Positions 17,568 through 27,785 of a stretch of DNA of 64,000 bases are shown piece after piece. Positions within the stretch are counted from its first letter, which is position 1, and every line of letters begins with the position of its first letter. Under the pieces are notes generated by a model. It was not told the origin of the DNA. It searched no databases and saw only the letters and a program-made list of their open reading frames with translations. The DNA is from Granulicella aggregans (lineage in GTDB: Bacteria > Acidobacteriota > Terriglobia > Terriglobales > Acidobacteriaceae): contig NZ_JACHIP010000006.1 in NCBI RefSeq assembly GCF_014203275.1, positions 310,001 to 374,000 of the forward strand, written 5' to 3'. Both the position numbers and the translations under genes were made by a program.

Positions 17568-20500
17568 TTGTCCATCTCACATCTAAAATTCTCCGGGAGT
17601 TGGCTCAAAAGATCGTTCGCGTCCATCGCGTTCGTTCTTCTTGCGCTGCCCACTTGCCACAGTGTGCTCGCTCAATCGATTCAAGGCAGCATCATCGGCA
17701 CAGTGAAGGACACCGCTGGAGCGGTCGTGCCCGGCGCGAGCGTCGTGCTCACCAGCCTTGACCAGGGCACCGTCCGTACCACTACATCGAACGACTCCGG
17801 CGACTTCCAGTTCGGAGACTCGAAAGCCGGGAAGTACAGCATCGAAGTGACTCTCGCTGGATTCGAGAAGTGGTCGACCTCAGGGCTCGTTCTGTCCGCC
17901 CGCCAGCAGCTCCGCGTAGACCCGTCGCTGGCTGTCGGCAACGTGCAGCAGGAAGTCACGGTCTCCGCCGAAGCGATCGGAGCGATCAACACAGACAATG
18001 CGACCGTCAGCGCGGTCTACTCTGCGATCGAAGCTTCGAATCTTCCCGTCAACACGCGCGCCAGCGCGACCGGGACCAGCGCCTACAACATCATCGGAAC
18101 CCTGCCCGGCGTTCAGGCTGATCACAAGCAATTTTCACTGCAGGGCGGTCTTCCTTTTCAGGCTGATGTAACTGTCGATGGCATCACCGTGAAGAGCGCT
18201 GGCGGCGGCGATACTCCGATCGCGGACGCATTTCCATCGACCGAGGCGATCTCTGAAATCCGCACCGATGGCGCGCAGAACAACGCCGAGTTCGGTTCCC
18301 CCGGTGAAGTGACCATCACCACCAAGGGCGGCAGCAACACCATCCATGGTTCAGCATTCTGGTACCACCAGAACGCGGCCTTCAATGCGATCAACTACAC
18401 CTACAACACCACGACGACCAAGCCCAAGCTCGTCGCCAACACCTATGGTGGCAGCTTCAGCGGCCCGGTCGTCATTCCACACCTTTACAACGGGCACAAC
18501 AAGACGTTCATCTTCGGCGACTACGAAGGCTGGCGTCATCCCGCACAAGAGACTGACTTCTACAAAGTGCCCAGCACGCTGATGAAACAGGGCGACTTCT
18601 CCAAGTACACGTCAGCCGGATTCACCGGCCTGAAGAACCCGTTCACCGGCGGAAGCTACGGGACCAAGCTGCCTTCAGTCAACGCCGCCGCGGCCAAGCT
18701 GCTCTCGTTCTACCCCGACCCCAATATTGGCGACCCTAGCGCCTATAGCGACGACGACACATCGAACTACCAGGTCAACAAGGATATCAGCGCTCACTCT
18801 GACCAGTTCGACATCCGTGGCGATCAGTACATTGGAGCGAATCAGAAGTTCCTTCTGTGGGGACGCTACAGCTATAAGAACTACCCCCAAAACTCGGCCG
18901 TGACTCTCGGAGTTCCTTCCGCACAAAACACCAACATCAACCACGTGCTGAAAATCAGCGCTAACTACACCATCACCCCTAAGATCATCAACGAGTTCAG
19001 CTTCGGCTTTGTCCGGTCAAACAGCGGCAAGAGCAATAGCTTCGACGGCAAGGCATTTACAGAGGGACTTGGCCTGAACGGTCTGCAGAACCTCTTCTAT
19101 AACGGTATTCCGGAACTCGACTTCCACAACATAACTAACCTCGACGCAGACCGTCTCAGCTCGGTCGGCAGCTCCAAGACGTACGTCTACACGGACTCAC
19201 TCAGCTGGAACAAGGGTCACCACGACCTCCGCTTCGGCTTTGAGATCCGCACGCTGGAGTCGGTCTCCGCGCTCGGCTTCAATGGCTCCGATAACTACGG
19301 CACCTTCCAGTACAACACCCAGGCCAGCGCCGGCCTCTTCACCGGCGTCGACTTCGCGGACTTCCTCTCAGGACTTCCCTACCAGACGTTCTACGACGTC
19401 GTAAGCCAGGACAACGACGGTAAATCCAATCACTACGACTTCTTCGCGCAGGACCAGTGGAAGCTTACCAACCGACTCACTCTGAGCTACGGCCTGCGGT
19501 ACGAACTGCATCCCGGCTACTACGATGTTCATGGTGACATTGGAAACTTCGACCCGACAGTGGCTGGATCCGGCGCCTCTATCTATCCCGATGGGCATGC
19601 TGATCTGTTGAACAACGATTTCCTCCTGAGCGCGAATGCCTGCAGCCCCTATGGCAGCAAGAGCGGCGGAGCAACGATCAACGGCGCGCCCTGCATGCCT
19701 GTACTCGCTGCAAGCCAGTCAGGCTATCCTTCGGGCCTGAAGAAATACCCGCACCTCCGCTTCATGCCGCGCTTTGGCTTTGCCTACAAGCCGTTCGACA
19801 ACGACAGAACCTCTATCCGCGGCGGTTACGGTATCTACAACAACAACCTGCTAGGATCCAGCTTCTACTCGCTTACCGGAACGCTGCAGGCAGGCACCAC
19901 GCAGTACACCAACACGCTGACCAACGGAACTCCTGGCTACCAGTGGCCGAACATCTTTGCTGGCGCGGGTAATGGCGGCGGTGCGACCAACTACGGTCAG
20001 GACTACTTCGGTACCGCAAACAGCATCGACTGGAAGGACCCTTACACCCACCAGTGGTCGCTCAGTGTGGACCACTCCATCGGCTCGGGCTACGCGGCGC
20101 GCGTCTCGTACATCGGTTCAGAGACGATTCACCTCGTCTTTGCACCGGATGAGAACACGCTTCCATTTTCAACCACTCTCTCCGCCAACAACGCGCCGTT
20201 GAGTGCTCGCCGCTTCCCAAACTGGGGCCGCATCAACACTCGCGACACCAGCGCAACCGCCAGCTATCACTCGCTCCAGGCCGAACTGTCGCACCGCTTC
20301 CAGCGTGGCTTCCAGTTCGACTCCTCCTACACCTATGCCAAGGCCCTTGCAGATAACGAAGGTCCTGGAAACAACATCGGATTTGCGGGTGAGAACGGTG
20401 GAAGCCGCGCCACCTCGATCCTCGACAAGCGCGCTGATTATGGCGATGTCTTCGGCACCCGCCGCAATCGCTGGAATACGACAATGGTCTATGAGCTTCC

Positions 20501-21182
20501 CTTCGGCCGCGGCAAGCAGTTCGGCTCCAACATCTCCCGTGTCGCGGACCTCGCGTTCGGCGGATGGCGGATCTCGAACATCTTCCTCTGGCAGTCGGGG
20601 GCGTTCGAGACGCCTTACTACGGAAGCGGACAGGGCGACCCGTCCGGCACCGGAGCAGGCCTCAACGGCACGCAGACCGGTTTCGATGGCGGCCATCGCA
20701 GCCAATATCCTGACCGCGTAGCGGGCGTTTCCATCAATCCCAGCAACCGTAGCCGCAACGGCTGGGTCAACACCGCTGCATTCACCTGCCCGGGCATGGC
20801 CGGGTATGTCGTCAATACTGGCGAGGCCTGCACCACGGGTCTCGGCGATGTGACGAACTCCGATGGAACGGTAACCCACTACGGAGCTCCAATTGGCCGC
20901 TTTGGCAACGCACGCCAGGGATCGATCATTGGCCCCGGAACCGTGAACCTCTCTTCCGGCATCAGCAAGGTCTTCGCGATCACCGAGCGCGTGAACCTGC
21001 GGGCTGAGGGAACCTTCACCAACGTCCTCAACCACACAAACTTGGGCGATCCGAACCTAGACATCAGTTCGAAGACCTTCGGACGCATCAATGGAGTCAT
21101 CGGATCGAGCAGCAGCGGAACCCCGGGATCAGATCCTGCGGGAGCACGAAGTGGCCAGGTCTCGATGCGGTTGGACTTCTAA
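17568..21182 (+). CDS. Oar-like TonB-dependent outer-membrane receptor with carboxypeptidase-regulatory-like domain
   Basis: The 1204-residue protein is exported (signal helix about residues 14-35, ending LAQS) to the outer membrane. Residues about 38-120 form a Cna-B/carboxypeptidase-regulatory-like beta domain (GSIIGTVKDTAGAVVPGASV). A plug domain and a long beta-barrel follow, ending in aromatic Phe as required for barrel assembly (RLDF). Such Oar-type proteins are expanded in Acidobacteria and probably take up or bind large ligands such as oligosaccharides or peptides; ligands are rarely known. The start chosen is TTG with GGAGGT seven bases upstream; an in-frame TTG at 17553 overlaps that site. 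A strong hairpin terminator follows the stop, so the gene is likely monocistronic. Confidence 0.9.
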   Translation: MSISHLKFSGSWLKRSFASIAFVLLALPTCHSVLAQSIQGSIIGTVKDTAGAVVPGASVVLTSLDQGTVRTTTSNDSGDFQFGDSKAGKYSIEVTLAGFEKWSTSGLVLSARQQLRVDPSLAVGNVQQEVTVSAEAIGAINTDNATVSAVYSAIEASNLPVNTRASATGTSAYNIIGTLPGVQADHKQFSLQGGLPFQADVTVDGITVKSAGGGDTPIADAFPSTEAISEIRTDGAQNNAEFGSPGEVTITTKGGSNTIHGSAFWYHQNAAFNAINYTYNTTTTKPKLVANTYGGSFSGPVVIPHLYNGHNKTFIFGDYEGWRHPAQETDFYKVPSTLMKQGDFSKYTSAGFTGLKNPFTGGSYGTKLPSVNAAAAKLLSFYPDPNIGDPSAYSDDDTSNYQVNKDISAHSDQFDIRGDQYIGANQKFLLWGRYSYKNYPQNSAVTLGVPSAQNTNINHVLKISANYTITPKIINEFSFGFVRSNSGKSNSFDGKAFTEGLGLNGLQNLFYNGIPELDFHNITNLDADRLSSVGSSKTYVYTDSLSWNKGHHDLRFGFEIRTLESVSALGFNGSDNYGTFQYNTQASAGLFTGVDFADFLSGLPYQTFYDVVSQDNDGKSNHYDFFAQDQWKLTNRLTLSYGLRYELHPGYYDVHGDIGNFDPTVAGSGASIYPDGHADLLNNDFLLSANACSPYGSKSGGATINGAPCMPVLAASQSGYPSGLKKYPHLRFMPRFGFAYKPFDNDRTSIRGGYGIYNNNLLGSSFYSLTGTLQAGTTQYTNTLTNGTPGYQWPNIFAGAGNGGGATNYGQDYFGTANSIDWKDPYTHQWSLSVDHSIGSGYAARVSYIGSETIHLVFAPDENTLPFSTTLSANNAPLSARRFPNWGRINTRDTSATASYHSLQAELSHRFQRGFQFDSSYTYAKALADNEGPGNNIGFAGENGGSRATSILDKRADYGDVFGTRRNRWNTTMVYELPFGRGKQFGSNISRVADLAFGGWRISNIFLWQSGAFETPYYGSGQGDPSGTGAGLNGTQTGFDGGHRSQYPDRVAGVSINPSNRSRNGWVNTAAFTCPGMAGYVVNTGEACTTGLGDVTNSDGTVTHYGAPIGRFGNARQGSIIGPGTVNLSSGISKVFAITERVNLRAEGTFTNVLNHTNLGDPNLDISSKTFGRINGVIGSSSSGTPGSDPAGARSGQVSMRLDF

Positions 21183-21204
21183 CCCGGCTGCCACAACAGC
21201 AATG

Positions 21205-21242
21205 AAAAGTGAGGGGAGGCCATAGGCCCCCCCTCACTTTTT
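21205..21242 (+). terminator. Rho-independent terminator after the Oar-like receptor gene
   Basis: A 17-bp stem (one A-C mismatch) pairs AAAAGTGAGGGG plus AGGCC with GGCC plus CCCCTCACTTTT around the loop ATA, followed by a short T run. It starts 22 bases after the stop codon. The A-run/T-run symmetry means it could also work on the other strand. Confidence 0.9.
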
Positions 21243-21410
21243 GCATCCACCGACGGCTACTTCACGACTATCTGCGAGGCCACGCCGTAAAATGGTTGCT
21301 GTGGCGATCAAGTCCAGCCATAGACCAAGTCACGTGCCTGTCGCGCGTGAGGCACACTCTCGCAAGACATCGGCAGCGCAACCATCTGCCCATCACCGGA
21401 AGGAAGACCA

Positions 21411-22580
21411 TTGTCCGAACTGCCAAACAAGCCTGCAAATAAGCCAGCCAACCCCCACTTCTCCTCCGGCCCATGCGCCAAGCGGCCCGGCTGGAGCTCG
21501 GCCTCGCTGGCCGATGCGCTGGTCGGAAGATCGCACCGTTCGAAGCCCGGAAAGCAGAAGCTCCAGGAAGTCATCGAGCTGAGCCGCGAGATCCTCGGCA
21601 TTCCGGCCGACTACCGCGTCGGAATCGTTCCAGGGTCGGATACGGGTGCCGTCGAGCTGGCACTTTGGACGATGCTGGGAGCGCGCGGCGTCGACGTTCT
21701 TGCCTGGGAGAGCTTCGGGAAGGAGTGGGTCACAGACATCACGAAGCAGCTCAAGCTGACCGACCTGAACCTTTACGAGGCCGACTACGGAGATCTTCCG
21801 GACCTGACGAAGATCGACTCGGCGCGTGACGTCGTCTTCACCTGGAACGGAACTACCTCAGGCGTCCGCGTGCCGCACAGCGACTGGATCTCCGACACGC
21901 GTGAAGGCCTTACGATCTGCGACGCGACGTCGGCGGCGTTTGCCATGGATCTTCCGTGGAAGAAGCTCGATGTGACAACGTGGTCGTGGCAGAAGGTGTT
22001 GGGTGGCGAAGGCGCACACGGCATGATCGTACTGAGTCCGCGTGCGGTGGAACGGCTTGAGACATTCAACTCCGGCCGCCCGTTGCCGAAGATCTTCCGC
22101 CTGGTCAAGAGCGGAAAGATCATCGAAGGCATCTTCCAGGGCGAGACGATTAACACGCCTTCGATGCTGGCGGTAGAAGATGCGCTTGACGGCTTGCGAT
22201 GGGCGAAGTCTATCGGTGGCCTACCGGAGCTCATTCGACGCTCTGAGAGCAATCTCAAGGCAATCGTCGACTGGAAGGGTCAAAGCACCTGGGTCGACTT
22301 TCTGGCAACGCAGCCGGAGACTCGGTCCTGCACTTCGATCTGCTTGAGGATCGTTCATTCGGAGTTTGTAGCCTGGGAGCCAGCGAAGCAAGCATCATTC
22401 CTGAAGTCCGCGATCGGGTTGCTGGAACAGGAAGGCGTTGCCTTCGATATCGCCTCGTATCGCGATGCGCCGCAGGGCCTGCGTATCTGGGGTGGAGCGA
22501 CGGTGGAGACAAGCGATATCGAGGCCCTGCTTGCATGGCTTGACTTCGCCTTCGAAGAGATAAAAGCCAAACTAGCCTAG
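21411..22580 (+). CDS. serC: Phosphoserine aminotransferase (Methanosarcina/alpha-proteobacterial type)
   Basis: This PLP enzyme converts 3-phosphohydroxypyruvate and glutamate to phosphoserine (EC 2.6.1.52) in serine synthesis. The 389-residue sequence begins with PHFSSGPCAKRPGW, typical of this SerC branch, and has the PLP-lysine context TWSWQKVLGGEGAHG (Lys195), with DATSAAF for the pyridine-ring aspartate. The later segment FQGETINTPSML matches the same group. The start is TTG behind GGAAGGAAG. It stands alone between two terminators (21205-21242 and 22597-22639), so it is probably a single-gene transcript; serA and serB are not nearby. Confidence 0.93.
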   Translation: MSELPNKPANKPANPHFSSGPCAKRPGWSSASLADALVGRSHRSKPGKQKLQEVIELSREILGIPADYRVGIVPGSDTGAVELALWTMLGARGVDVLAWESFGKEWVTDITKQLKLTDLNLYEADYGDLPDLTKIDSARDVVFTWNGTTSGVRVPHSDWISDTREGLTICDATSAAFAMDLPWKKLDVTTWSWQKVLGGEGAHGMIVLSPRAVERLETFNSGRPLPKIFRLVKSGKIIEGIFQGETINTPSMLAVEDALDGLRWAKSIGGLPELIRRSESNLKAIVDWKGQSTWVDFLATQPETRSCTSICLRIVHSEFVAWEPAKQASFLKSAIGLLEQEGVAFDIASYRDAPQGLRIWGGATVETSDIEALLAWLDFAFEEIKAKLA

Positions 22581-22596
22581 TCCTTTGACCAGCAAA

Positions 22597-22639
22597 GGAA
22601 AGCCCGCAGACACAGGTTGGAGGTGTCGGCGGGCTTTCC
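22597..22639 (+). terminator. Hairpin terminator after serC
   Basis: GGAAAGCCCGC (from 22597) pairs with GCGGGCTTTCC (to 22639), and GACAC with GTGTC inside it, around a short loop. The 3' tail is only weakly T-rich, but position, length and GC content fit an intrinsic terminator. Confidence 0.8.
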
Positions 22640-22715
22640 TGTTGCAGGCTCTGATGAACGCCGACGATCGCCTACATGCAAAAGAGATTTCTTCCATGCA
22701 GCCGTTTAGTTGGGC

Positions 22716-24044
22716 ATGAGCGAGCCCTGGAAGATCCTGATGTACATCGCGGCGGATAACAGCTTGTTCGACCACGCGTTGGTCAGCCTTCGTCAGACAA
22801 TCGAGGCGAGTCGGCTTGGCACCTCGGAGATCCTGGTTCAATTCGACGGTCCCGATCAGGACTCCGCAGCTCGCTTCCGTGTCGCTGGAGGCCGCAAGGC
22901 GGTCGAGTGGGAGGCACCTGCAGGTTACACAGCTGATCGCGCGAAGCGACTCGAACACTTCCTCGACTGGGCGGCCGAAGACGATAAAAAGAGTGCCGGC
23001 AAGAGTCCCATCTTTCTCGTTCTGTGGGGGCATGGAGCCGGCCTCGACCACGTCTATGTGTACGCGACGGCCTCAGCGCCGACCGACGCTCTGCCTCCCA
23101 AGGCGGGGGTGAAGGACTTCTTTGACGCGGGTGACGCCAACATCTACGTCAAGGACATCGCTCTGGCTCGAGTCTTCAGGGACTTCACGAAGAAGATCGG
23201 TCGAAAGATCGATGTTCTTGGACTTGACGCATGCCTGATGGGACTCGCAGAAATTGCTCACGAGGTCCGCGAATCGGTGGAGATCATGGTCTCGTCGGAT
23301 GAAGATATTCCCGACGCAAGCTTCCCCTATCGCGAGATTGTCGGCGCAATGGAGACCAATTCCAGCCTGGACGGTAAGACGCTTGCGCAGCTCATCGTAG
23401 ACAAGTACGTCGCCACCTACAACCCGGCCAAAGACACAACCGCGGTCTCGCTGAGTGCACTGGAATTGTCGACCTGCGACGCATTCGCGGCCGAGTTCAA
23501 GAGCCTGGTGAAGGCCTTACTCGCGGGGCTAACAGAAGAGACTTCAGAGAATCGTATCGTTCGTGCCCGTGAGTTTTCGAGAACTCAATCCGAGCCCACG
23601 TACATTGATCTCTTCGTCTTCCTCACCGAGCTGACGGAGTCATTCGACAGATCCTCAGATATCTATCGGCACGCGGGGAACTCGCTGCACCATCTGTATA
23701 TTCTGCATCACCGTGCTGCTCCCAAAGACGAGATGATCAACAGCCACGGGCTCGCGATCTACTTCCCCAAAAACCTTGATCCTGAGCAGGTTGCCGCGGC
23801 GTCGCCAACTATATTTCCGGTCCAGCCGGCCGCAAGCGAAACATTGCCAGCGCCCCAGGGCGGCGGCGTGAAGACGCCTCCGCACATTCCGGACAAGAGC
23901 GTGCTTCTGCCCGGAGGGGCCACGCTGCCCATCAAGAGCTACCAGATCCTGTGGAGCGAATACATCAAGCTGGAGTTCAACCGGACGACGGGCTGGTCGA
24001 CGCTGGTTCGCTTCTTCCTTCCTGAGATCCCCAAGGGTCTGTAG
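22716..24044 (+). CDS. Clostripain-like cysteine peptidase (family C11, clan CD)
   Basis: Clan CD peptidases of the clostripain/PmC11 type cleave after basic residues, often after self-processing. This 442-residue protein opens with WKILMYIAADN, then shows the catalytic dyad contexts LWGHGAG (His106) and GLDACLMG (Cys173), followed by SSDEDIPDASFPY. A central Pro-rich stretch (about residues 375-400) separates a C-terminal segment. No signal peptide is seen, so it is probably cytoplasmic. ATG at 22716 is chosen; TTG at 22710 would add two residues, and neither has an obvious ribosome binding site. It converges on the gene for another clan-CD-like protein, the CHAT protein at 24078-27776, with 33 bases between stops. 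Confidence 0.9.
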   Translation: MSEPWKILMYIAADNSLFDHALVSLRQTIEASRLGTSEILVQFDGPDQDSAARFRVAGGRKAVEWEAPAGYTADRAKRLEHFLDWAAEDDKKSAGKSPIFLVLWGHGAGLDHVYVYATASAPTDALPPKAGVKDFFDAGDANIYVKDIALARVFRDFTKKIGRKIDVLGLDACLMGLAEIAHEVRESVEIMVSSDEDIPDASFPYREIVGAMETNSSLDGKTLAQLIVDKYVATYNPAKDTTAVSLSALELSTCDAFAAEFKSLVKALLAGLTEETSENRIVRAREFSRTQSEPTYIDLFVFLTELTESFDRSSDIYRHAGNSLHHLYILHHRAAPKDEMINSHGLAIYFPKNLDPEQVAAASPTIFPVQPAASETLPAPQGGGVKTPPHIPDKSVLLPGGATLPIKSYQILWSEYIKLEFNRTTGWSTLVRFFLPEIPKGL

Positions 24045-24077
24045 TCGCCGGAGCAGGAGGCTATACAGCTGAGGCGC

Positions 24078-27000
24078 CTAGCTTCCGAACGATGTAAATG
24101 CGGCCCAATAGTAAGGGTGCGCGGTACTGGGGTTGGAGCGAATTGCGCGTTCGGAGGCTGCCAGGGCAGCAGGTGCATGTTCACCCTGCAGCAGCCGAGT
24201 ATAGAAGTTCCCCATTGTTTCGGCGCTTGCACGGGAGTCCACTCGCCATTTGCTGGCAATGACCCGAGGCACTCCGGAACGAAGGAAGATCCGGACGAGG
24301 CTGCCGGGATCTACCATCCCCTGATCCGCCATCGCTGTCTCGCACCCTGAGAGCACAGCGAGTTGAAGATTGTGAAGGTCCTGCGAAGAGAGATCACGCT
24401 GCCCGGATAAGATTGAGGGCTGCATCTCGCCAGGTCCGGATGCCAGCAGCAGCCCCGGCTCAGGGCCACGCATCACGGCATGGCCGGCGAAGTGAAACAC
24501 CTGTACGCGAGGCAGCAACTTCACGACGCCTGCAAGGGTAGCGCGACTGCCCTGCAGCAGAAAGTGTTGATCGAATCGTGCGGCGACATCATCGGCCTCG
24601 CGGTCCGCATCGGGCAGACGCTGTAGTCGATTGACCCGAACCAGTTCGCCGGGCGACGGATCGCCGATGGAAAGGGCGACCGACTTTTGCGTAATCCGCC
24701 CATCAGGACGCGCTATCTGGGAATAGAGGAGGCCGATAGACTCGGAGATCGCGAAGCGGTCTCCCAGATAACTCCCACCCGGGCCTTCGAGCGCGGCAAA
24801 CGGGATGCCACGGAGCGGAACGTCAGGTTCAATAGTCAGAGCGCCCGACTGCGGCAGACGATCAGCAACCGGAGCGATCAGCCATGCGTAGAGTTGGTTG
24901 GCATCGCGATGAAGTGCTTTCAGGTCGGAGTTAGGATCGGCGCACAGGCGGGCGAATCGGGTCGAGGTGGCCTGCAGTTGCGGTGCTCCCACGTTGACCT
25001 GAACGCGATGGACGCCGCTGCGGTCCAGTTCCCAGATGACGAGTTCGGAAGGGAAAGATGCCCACACAAGTATCGGCGAAGTGGGTGCGGCGTCGGCGAG
25101 ACGCTTCGCCAGGACCACCTCCCCCGCTGCTGGAATCGCCTCCTGCTCCAGTGGGTCATACGCGAGGGTCCGGGTTGCATGCGGAGTCACCCGAAGTGGT
25201 TCCGCCTGATACCACTCCAAGAACGCAAGCGAGCGGGCTTCGGCCTCGGGGCGGGTGCTGTAGATCTCGAGCAACAGCCGGTAGGTCTGCGCCTTATCGA
25301 GCTGCCAGGTAAGAAACTCAGTCTCTGAAGACAGCGAGTTCTTGCCCTTCTCGATCAAGCGGATTGCCTGCAAAAGCTGTTCTTCCGCCAGGTCGGGTTT
25401 GCCAGAACGGAGATAGAGTTCGCCGAGCGTCTCGTGGTAGAGCGTCTCCGTCGACTGGTCGCCGACCGCTGGAAGTGTGTTTCGCACATCTTCCAGGCGC
25501 TTTCGCGCTTTTTCAAGCCAGCCTTGCCGAAGTTCAAACGAGGCTCGTTCAATCTCAAGCGTCGCGTGTGCCACCTGCGAGTCTTTGCCTAGAGCGGCAA
25601 ACATCTCCGCCGCCCTTCCGAACTCTACGTCGGCCAGCCTTGCATCTCCAGCGGCCAGCGCTGCCTGAGCTACGCTAGCGTGCCCGGATGCCTTCACGAC
25701 ACGGTCCCGGCCCTCGGAGTTCTTCAGGAGAGCTTCCTGATCAACGACCTCGGCAAAGTTCCAGAGATGCTCGGTCTTGGCCGCGAAGCCCATATCCGCG
25801 AAGAACTCTCCTGCGCAAAATGCAGGATATTCAGAGTTCCAGTAGTCGTGCAGGCCCGCGCGCATACGATTCCAGGAGTCCGACTCCGCCACCGCGCGAG
25901 AGGAGACACCGTCGAGAAATAATCTCCCGACCAGCTCAAGTACGGGGTAGCCTGCAGCCTGGGCCGAGGCCTCGCCGTGCCGGGCAAACCGCTCTGCGGC
26001 TGCGGGATTCCCTCGTAACGACGAGCATGTTGAAAGCTCGTAGAAGATGCGTGTTTCGACCCACGGATAGCGATGCGTTCGAATGGATCGAAGGCCCTCC
26101 ATAGCAGCTGGAAGGCACTGATCTCCCATCTGCGAGTGGTCTAAGGCGCGGGCAAGCTGAAACGCGGCGGCCGCGCTTCCTGCATCACTTTTTTCCTTAA
26201 GAAAGTCATCGAGAGATCGCCGGGCATGGAGGACGCCTTGCGCGAGATCGCCCTCCTCATTCAGTCGAACCGTAACGGAGAGTTCGCGAACTCCCTCCGC
26301 CCAGCGAGGAGTATGAGGCGACGCCAGAAGATCAGAGAGCCAGACATCTCCATGCTTCTGGCTCAGTTCGTCAGAAAGAGCAAGCAGGGCACCATCGTTC
26401 TCCTGCTCTTCGTGACCATGCTGGTAATTGGACGAGGAGACGGCAGGGAGCCAATGCTCCAACGCGAGATTCATGTAGGCTTCGTCCCGCGTACCGGGCC
26501 AGTCTGTCTCTCCTCTGCGGCCGGTATGTGCTCTCAGAGCTTGGGACAGTTGCGGAAGGTCTTCCGCCGGGACGGCATCGGATCGGCCCGATCTCTTCAT
26601 CAGGAGCAGCAGGGCGTCGTTCTGCCGCCTCCCTTCCGCGAGCCATGCCGGGTCGCGCTCCACCTGCAGAAAGTGCTTCCAATCGTCCGCGGAGCGATCG
26701 TAGAGGTACGCACGTTGTTCGCTAACGGCACGGTTATAGAGAACCACCGGGTTGTCAGGAGACTTCGTCAGCACCCGGCTTTGATATTCGATGGCGAGGG
26801 CATAGTCGTGCTCGTCGCCGTTGTTCTGCTCCGCCCGAAGGAAGTACGCTGTGCTCAGGTCGAGCAAAGCAGCGGCAGATTCCGGTTCGGTTTCGAGCGC
26901 CCGCTGCGCGATCTCGATAGCGTGTTCGAAGTTGCCATCGAGCAGATCTGCCTGTGCCTCAGCGTCGAGCAAGGCAACGTCACTGGGCCGCTCGCGCAGT

Positions 27001-27776
27001 CCATCCGCGATGGCCGACTCTGCGCGGAGCAGCGATCCGGGACGTTCAAGATTCGAAGTGTCGCCTCCGCGCCTGGCTCGGGTCGGAGCATAGTCTGCGC
27101 CAGGGATGCGAAGTTCGATCGTCCGGTTCTCGGAGTATGCCTGTGCGATCAGCGAGCCGGGGGAAGGCTTCTGCCAATAGTGCCGGGTTGCCACAAGGCC
27201 CACCCCGAAGAGGACAACTGCGGCTGCCGGCAGAGCGAACTTGAGTTCCGGTCTCGCGCCGAACCAGGATTGGCTCGTCCATCCGGCGTGTCCGGCTGGC
27301 GGCAGCGAAGACACCCGGAGACTATCCGCGATCATGCTCTGGCCTGCCAGTGTACTGCTCGGCAATGACCGGAGCATCTCCTCCTCCTCCGGTGTGAGTT
27401 CGTCGGCGAAGTCTTCAACTGCGGCTTTCAGGAGAGGTCCGCAGTGCGAACAACGAGCCGCGTGCTCGAGGACAGTGGCTGCATCCGCAGGATTCAGCGA
27501 TCCCGCCGCTACCGCCGTCCAATCGGTACCGGCAGGACAAGAGGGGGTGGGCACCGACTGCCCTCCTTCCCCCAACCCCTGGAGCAGCTCCCGAGCTTCT
27601 TCAAACATATGCACCCTTTGCAGACACTCCTTGCAGGTCTCGAGATGATCTTCCGTCCCGCTTCGCGGAGACTCCAAAGATCGCGAAGGATCTGGCAGGC
27701 AGGATTCCGATGCCGACACCAGGGCTACAATTTCCGCGTCATCGAGATGTTGATCCGATGGCCTCTTCACGAGCAC
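24078..27776 (-). CDS. Zinc-finger / transmembrane / TPR / CHAT (caspase-like) protein
   Basis: CHAT domains are caspase-related proteases of clan CD. Of 1232 residues, the N terminus has two HxxxCxxC motifs (H44-C48-C51 and H105-C109-C112), as in zinc-binding anti-sigma domains. One membrane helix follows at about 180-197. After it comes a long helical region with TPR-like repeats (about 230-860), and a C-terminal CHAT domain. Its dyad is intact: His1099 in FHFAGHA and Cys1145 in LSGCETA. If the helix is inserted conventionally, the zinc fingers are cytoplasmic and TPR-CHAT periplasmic. It follows an ECF sigma gene by nine bases, so the zinc-finger part probably restrains that sigma factor; signal-dependent proteolysis is a hypothesis. 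Similar architectures are common in Acidobacteria, but their role is unclear. Confidence 0.88.
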   Translation of the reverse strand: MLVKRPSDQHLDDAEIVALVSASESCLPDPSRSLESPRSGTEDHLETCKECLQRVHMFEEARELLQGLGEGGQSVPTPSCPAGTDWTAVAAGSLNPADAATVLEHAARCSHCGPLLKAAVEDFADELTPEEEEMLRSLPSSTLAGQSMIADSLRVSSLPPAGHAGWTSQSWFGARPELKFALPAAAVVLFGVGLVATRHYWQKPSPGSLIAQAYSENRTIELRIPGADYAPTRARRGGDTSNLERPGSLLRAESAIADGLRERPSDVALLDAEAQADLLDGNFEHAIEIAQRALETEPESAAALLDLSTAYFLRAEQNNGDEHDYALAIEYQSRVLTKSPDNPVVLYNRAVSEQRAYLYDRSADDWKHFLQVERDPAWLAEGRRQNDALLLLMKRSGRSDAVPAEDLPQLSQALRAHTGRRGETDWPGTRDEAYMNLALEHWLPAVSSSNYQHGHEEQENDGALLALSDELSQKHGDVWLSDLLASPHTPRWAEGVRELSVTVRLNEEGDLAQGVLHARRSLDDFLKEKSDAGSAAAAFQLARALDHSQMGDQCLPAAMEGLRSIRTHRYPWVETRIFYELSTCSSLRGNPAAAERFARHGEASAQAAGYPVLELVGRLFLDGVSSRAVAESDSWNRMRAGLHDYWNSEYPAFCAGEFFADMGFAAKTEHLWNFAEVVDQEALLKNSEGRDRVVKASGHASVAQAALAAGDARLADVEFGRAAEMFAALGKDSQVAHATLEIERASFELRQGWLEKARKRLEDVRNTLPAVGDQSTETLYHETLGELYLRSGKPDLAEEQLLQAIRLIEKGKNSLSSETEFLTWQLDKAQTYRLLLEIYSTRPEAEARSLAFLEWYQAEPLRVTPHATRTLAYDPLEQEAIPAAGEVVLAKRLADAAPTSPILVWASFPSELVIWELDRSGVHRVQVNVGAPQLQATSTRFARLCADPNSDLKALHRDANQLYAWLIAPVADRLPQSGALTIEPDVPLRGIPFAALEGPGGSYLGDRFAISESIGLLYSQIARPDGRITQKSVALSIGDPSPGELVRVNRLQRLPDADREADDVAARFDQHFLLQGSRATLAGVVKLLPRVQVFHFAGHAVMRGPEPGLLLASGPGEMQPSILSGQRDLSSQDLHNLQLAVLSGCETAMADQGMVDPGSLVRIFLRSGVPRVIASKWRVDSRASAETMGNFYTRLLQGEHAPAALAASERAIRSNPSTAHPYYWAAFTSFGS

Positions 27777-27785
27777 TTCTCCTGT

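Noticed and set aside
20169..21035. Minus-strand open frame of 288 codons
   Set aside because: Antisense to the barrel of the Oar-like receptor; no recognisable domain.
26226..27368. Plus-strand open frame of 380 codons
   Set aside because: Antisense to the zinc-finger/TPR/CHAT gene; composition (Arg-rich, no motif) is that of a shadow.
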